Assembly (NCBI GenBank): GCA_013152105.1
Contig: JAADHA010000628.1
Span: forward strand, 1 to 8,456
Direction: 5' to 3'
Length of the DNA stretch: 8,456 nt
Origin: Oligoflexia bacterium
GTDB taxonomy: Bacteria; Myxococcota_A; UBA796; UBA2385
Each line of letters starts with the position of its first letter. Position 1 is the first letter of the stretch. Below, piece by piece: positions 6,807 to 8,456 of this stretch. The position numbers were made by a program, and so were the translations under genes. The notes below the pieces were generated by a model, which saw only the letters and a list, made by a program, of their open reading frames with translations, was not told the DNA's origin and searched no databases.

Positions 6807-8047
6807 TCAGCGGGCTCCGATGTCAGTGCGCCAGGCTGCCGAGTGAAAGGAGAGGCCGGCGAGGGCCGCGTAGGCAGCGGCCCGTGCTGTTTCGATATCG
6901 GCACCGTGAGCCGTCACGTCCAGTACCCGCCCCCCCGCGGTGACGATCTCGCCGTCTTGGGCACGGGTACCGGCTTGAAAAACGACGAGTTCGTCGCGGT
7001 CCACCTGGGCACCCGCTGGCAGACCGGTGATCGGCATGCCGGTGGGGCTTGCGCCGGGGTAGGCCCCCGTGGCGACCACGACACAGCCGCCCGCCAGCGC
7101 AGCGGCCCTTGTGGAAGTCGGCCCGTGGCCGAGGCCAGCAGCAGCGGGACCAGGTCCTGATCCAGCATCAGCATCAGCGGCTGGCACTCGGGGTCGCCAA
7201 AGCGGACGTTGAATTCCAGCACGCGCGGACCCGCCGGGGTCAGCATCAAGCCGGCGTAGAGCACCCCGCGAAAGGGCGTACCGCGCCGGGCCATCCCGTC
7301 GACAACCGGCTGCAAGACATCCCGCCGCACAGACTCCACCAGGTCCGCATCCACGTCAGCGGGGGGACAGATCGCCCCCATGCCGCCAGTGTTCGGCCCA
7401 CGGTCTCCATCGAAGCGGCGCTTGTGATCGCGCGCCGGCAACAGGGGCAGGGCGCGCGTGCCGTCGCAGAGGGCCAGGATCGAGACCTCGGGCCCCGCTA
7501 GGCGTTCTTCTACGATCAGCCTGGCACCGGCATCCTTTCCGTATCGACCGCTCAAGACATCGTCGACCGCAGCGTGAGCGGCGTCGGCATCATCGGCCAC
7601 GACCACGCCTTTTCCTGCTGCCAGGCCGTCGGCCTTGACCACGCAGCTAGCCCCCAGCGCGTCCACGGCGGCGTGGGCAGAGGCCGCGTCCGCGTGGCCC
7701 GACCAGCGAGCGGTTGGGATGCCACAGTCATCCATCAGGGACTTGGCAAAGGCCTTGCTGCTTTCGAGACGAGCCGCGTCCGCGCTGGGTCCAAAGGCCG
7801 GGATCCCCGCCGAATTCAGGCGGTCCACCAGGCCGTCCGCCAGCGGACGCTCGGGGCCAACGACGACCAGCCCGATGCCGTGGGAGCGCGCCCAGGAGAC
7901 CGGGTCCCCCTGGGCCAGGTCACCCCCCAGCGACAACAGGCCGGGATTGGGCACCGTTGTGGAGACCCGCCGCACCAGCGGGCTGCGGGCGATCTTCCAC
8001 CCCAGGGAATGCTCACGGCCACCACCGCCAACAATCAGGACGTGCAC
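6807..8047 (-). pseudogene. purD: Phosphoribosylamine-glycine ligase (GAR synthetase), frameshifted
   Basis: PurD joins glycine to 5-phosphoribosylamine with ATP in step 2 of IMP synthesis. The GTG start at 8047 has GGAGG 5 bases upstream and gives VHVLIVGGGGREHSLGW, the expected N-terminus. Seen in the first frame: GPERPLADGLVD, VVKADGLAAGKG (ATP-grasp, Lys138), ARDHKRRFDGDRGPNTGGMG and LEFNVRFGDPECQ (NVRFGDPECQ at 280-289). This frame holds through LLLASATGRLPQGPLRWR, then stops matching. From about 7088 the adjacent frame gives GCVVVATGAYPG, PITGLP, TAGGRVLDVTAHG, ETARAAAYAAL and RTDIGAR, the normal PurD ending, with TGA at 6807. One missing base near 7086-7093 would restore a protein of about 413 residues, close to the usual 420-430. 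The unrepaired first frame runs on to 6914 with an unrelated tail and lacks the C-terminal domain. Since purD is normally needed for purine synthesis, a sequence error is at least as likely as a real mutation. Confidence 0.9.
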
Positions 8048-8052
8048 TCGTG

Positions 8053-8057
8053 CCTCC
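8053..8057 (-). promoter_or_regulatory. Ribosome binding site for purD
   Basis: GGAGG on the minus strand, 5 bases before the GTG at 8047. It fixes that GTG as the start, in preference to the in-frame ATG at 8110, which would add 21 residues with no family similarity. Confidence 0.65.
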
Positions 8058-8130
8058 ACCAGGTGCCCGCGGCGCGAACGCACGCGCCACATCCAGCCCC
8101 TGCTGACCACCTAACGACCCGGCGGTTGCA

Positions 8131-8456
8131 CTACCCTCGCTCGACCTGCACAAAGGCGCGCTTGCCGTCGAACACGGCTGCCCACTGCCAGACTGGATCC
8201 GCGCCCGCGGTGCGGAGATCGGTGGCGTAGGCGCGGTCCTTCACCTGGGCCATGGCGCGGTCGAGGGCTTGCTGCGCGGTCTCGCCTTCGTCGTGGTCGA
8301 TGACCTTCAGCTCGATCACCGCGCCGGGCTGGCCGCCCTGGCGAGGCCGCAGCAGCACGTCGTAACGACCGAAACCGCCCTCGCGGTCGGACCACACATC
8401 GTGCGTCGCCTGGAGTTGGACGAGCAGGCCGACGACGAATGCCTGGTAGACCGCCT
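8131..8456 (-). CDS. PD-(D/E)XK nuclease-domain protein, C-terminal end (5' end off window)
   Basis: The frame is open from the right edge to TAG at 8131-8133, giving 107 residues of a longer protein. It reads AVYQAFVVGLLVQLQAT, then DREGGFGRYDVLLRP, AVIELKV, DEGETAQQALDRAMAQVKDR, AYATDLR and FDGKRAFVQVE. This matches the C-terminal PDDEXK_9 domain found behind AAA-ATPase-like domains in a widespread bacterial family of unknown role: Asp of GRYD (8359-8361) and Glu-x-Lys of ELK (8305-8313) are the expected nuclease-fold residues. A GTG at 8397 could be a start, but the sequence before it still fits the family, so the gene certainly begins beyond the window. It lies 83 bases upstream of purD on the same strand, so it could be transcribed into the purine cluster; a functional link is not implied. 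Confidence 0.85.
   Translation of the reverse strand, partial: AVYQAFVVGLLVQLQATHDVWSDREGGFGRYDVLLRPRQGGQPGAVIELKVIDHDEGETAQQALDRAMAQVKDRAYATDLRTAGADPVWQWAAVFDGKRAFVQVERG

Noticed and set aside
7574..8230. Plus-strand frame of 218 codons opposite purD
   Set aside because: It is antisense to well-supported PurD motifs and has the composition of a shadow frame.

Overview
The window is GC-rich, dense bacterial DNA, with genes nearly back to back and GTG starts on several of them. The best lineage clue is the isoleucyl-tRNA synthetase. It has a KESKS version of the KMSKS signature, followed by an extra segment of roughly 85 residues before the sequence resumes at GADAFRW. I recall this arrangement from myxobacterial (former deltaproteobacterial) IleRS proteins, so Myxococcota or a relative is my best guess; this is inference, not proof.

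Layout. (1) Positions 1-4337, minus strand: ileS, followed 10 bases downstream by an unrecognised gene that runs off the left edge. That gene encodes a soluble N-terminal domain resembling a flavin-type split barrel, plus about four membrane segments. (2) Positions 4387-5613, plus strand, divergent from ileS: an exported or periplasmic protein ending in a DUF2314 domain. It looks broken: there is no ordinary start codon in front of its signal peptide (ACG sits where ATG would fit) and an in-frame TAG falls half way, with homologous-looking sequence continuing in the same frame. (3) Positions 5726-8047, minus strand: a purine-synthesis cluster reading purD, purE, then an unknown gene overlapping purE by 8 bases. 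purD reads as intact except for a one-base frameshift near 7086-7093. (4) Positions 8131-8456, minus strand: the C-terminal end of a PD-(D/E)XK nuclease-domain protein (PDDEXK_9 / AAA-ATPase-like type) whose start is off the right edge.

How they work together. PurD (GAR synthetase) and PurE (N5-CAIR mutase) catalyse steps 2 and 6 of de novo IMP synthesis, and the overlapping small gene is probably co-translated with purE. IleRS is a housekeeping translation enzyme. I see no mobile element, CRISPR array, tRNA or rRNA. The most notable points are the interrupted frames of purD and the DUF2314 gene, the unusual IleRS catalytic signature with its insertion, and two unrecognised genes attached to housekeeping operons.
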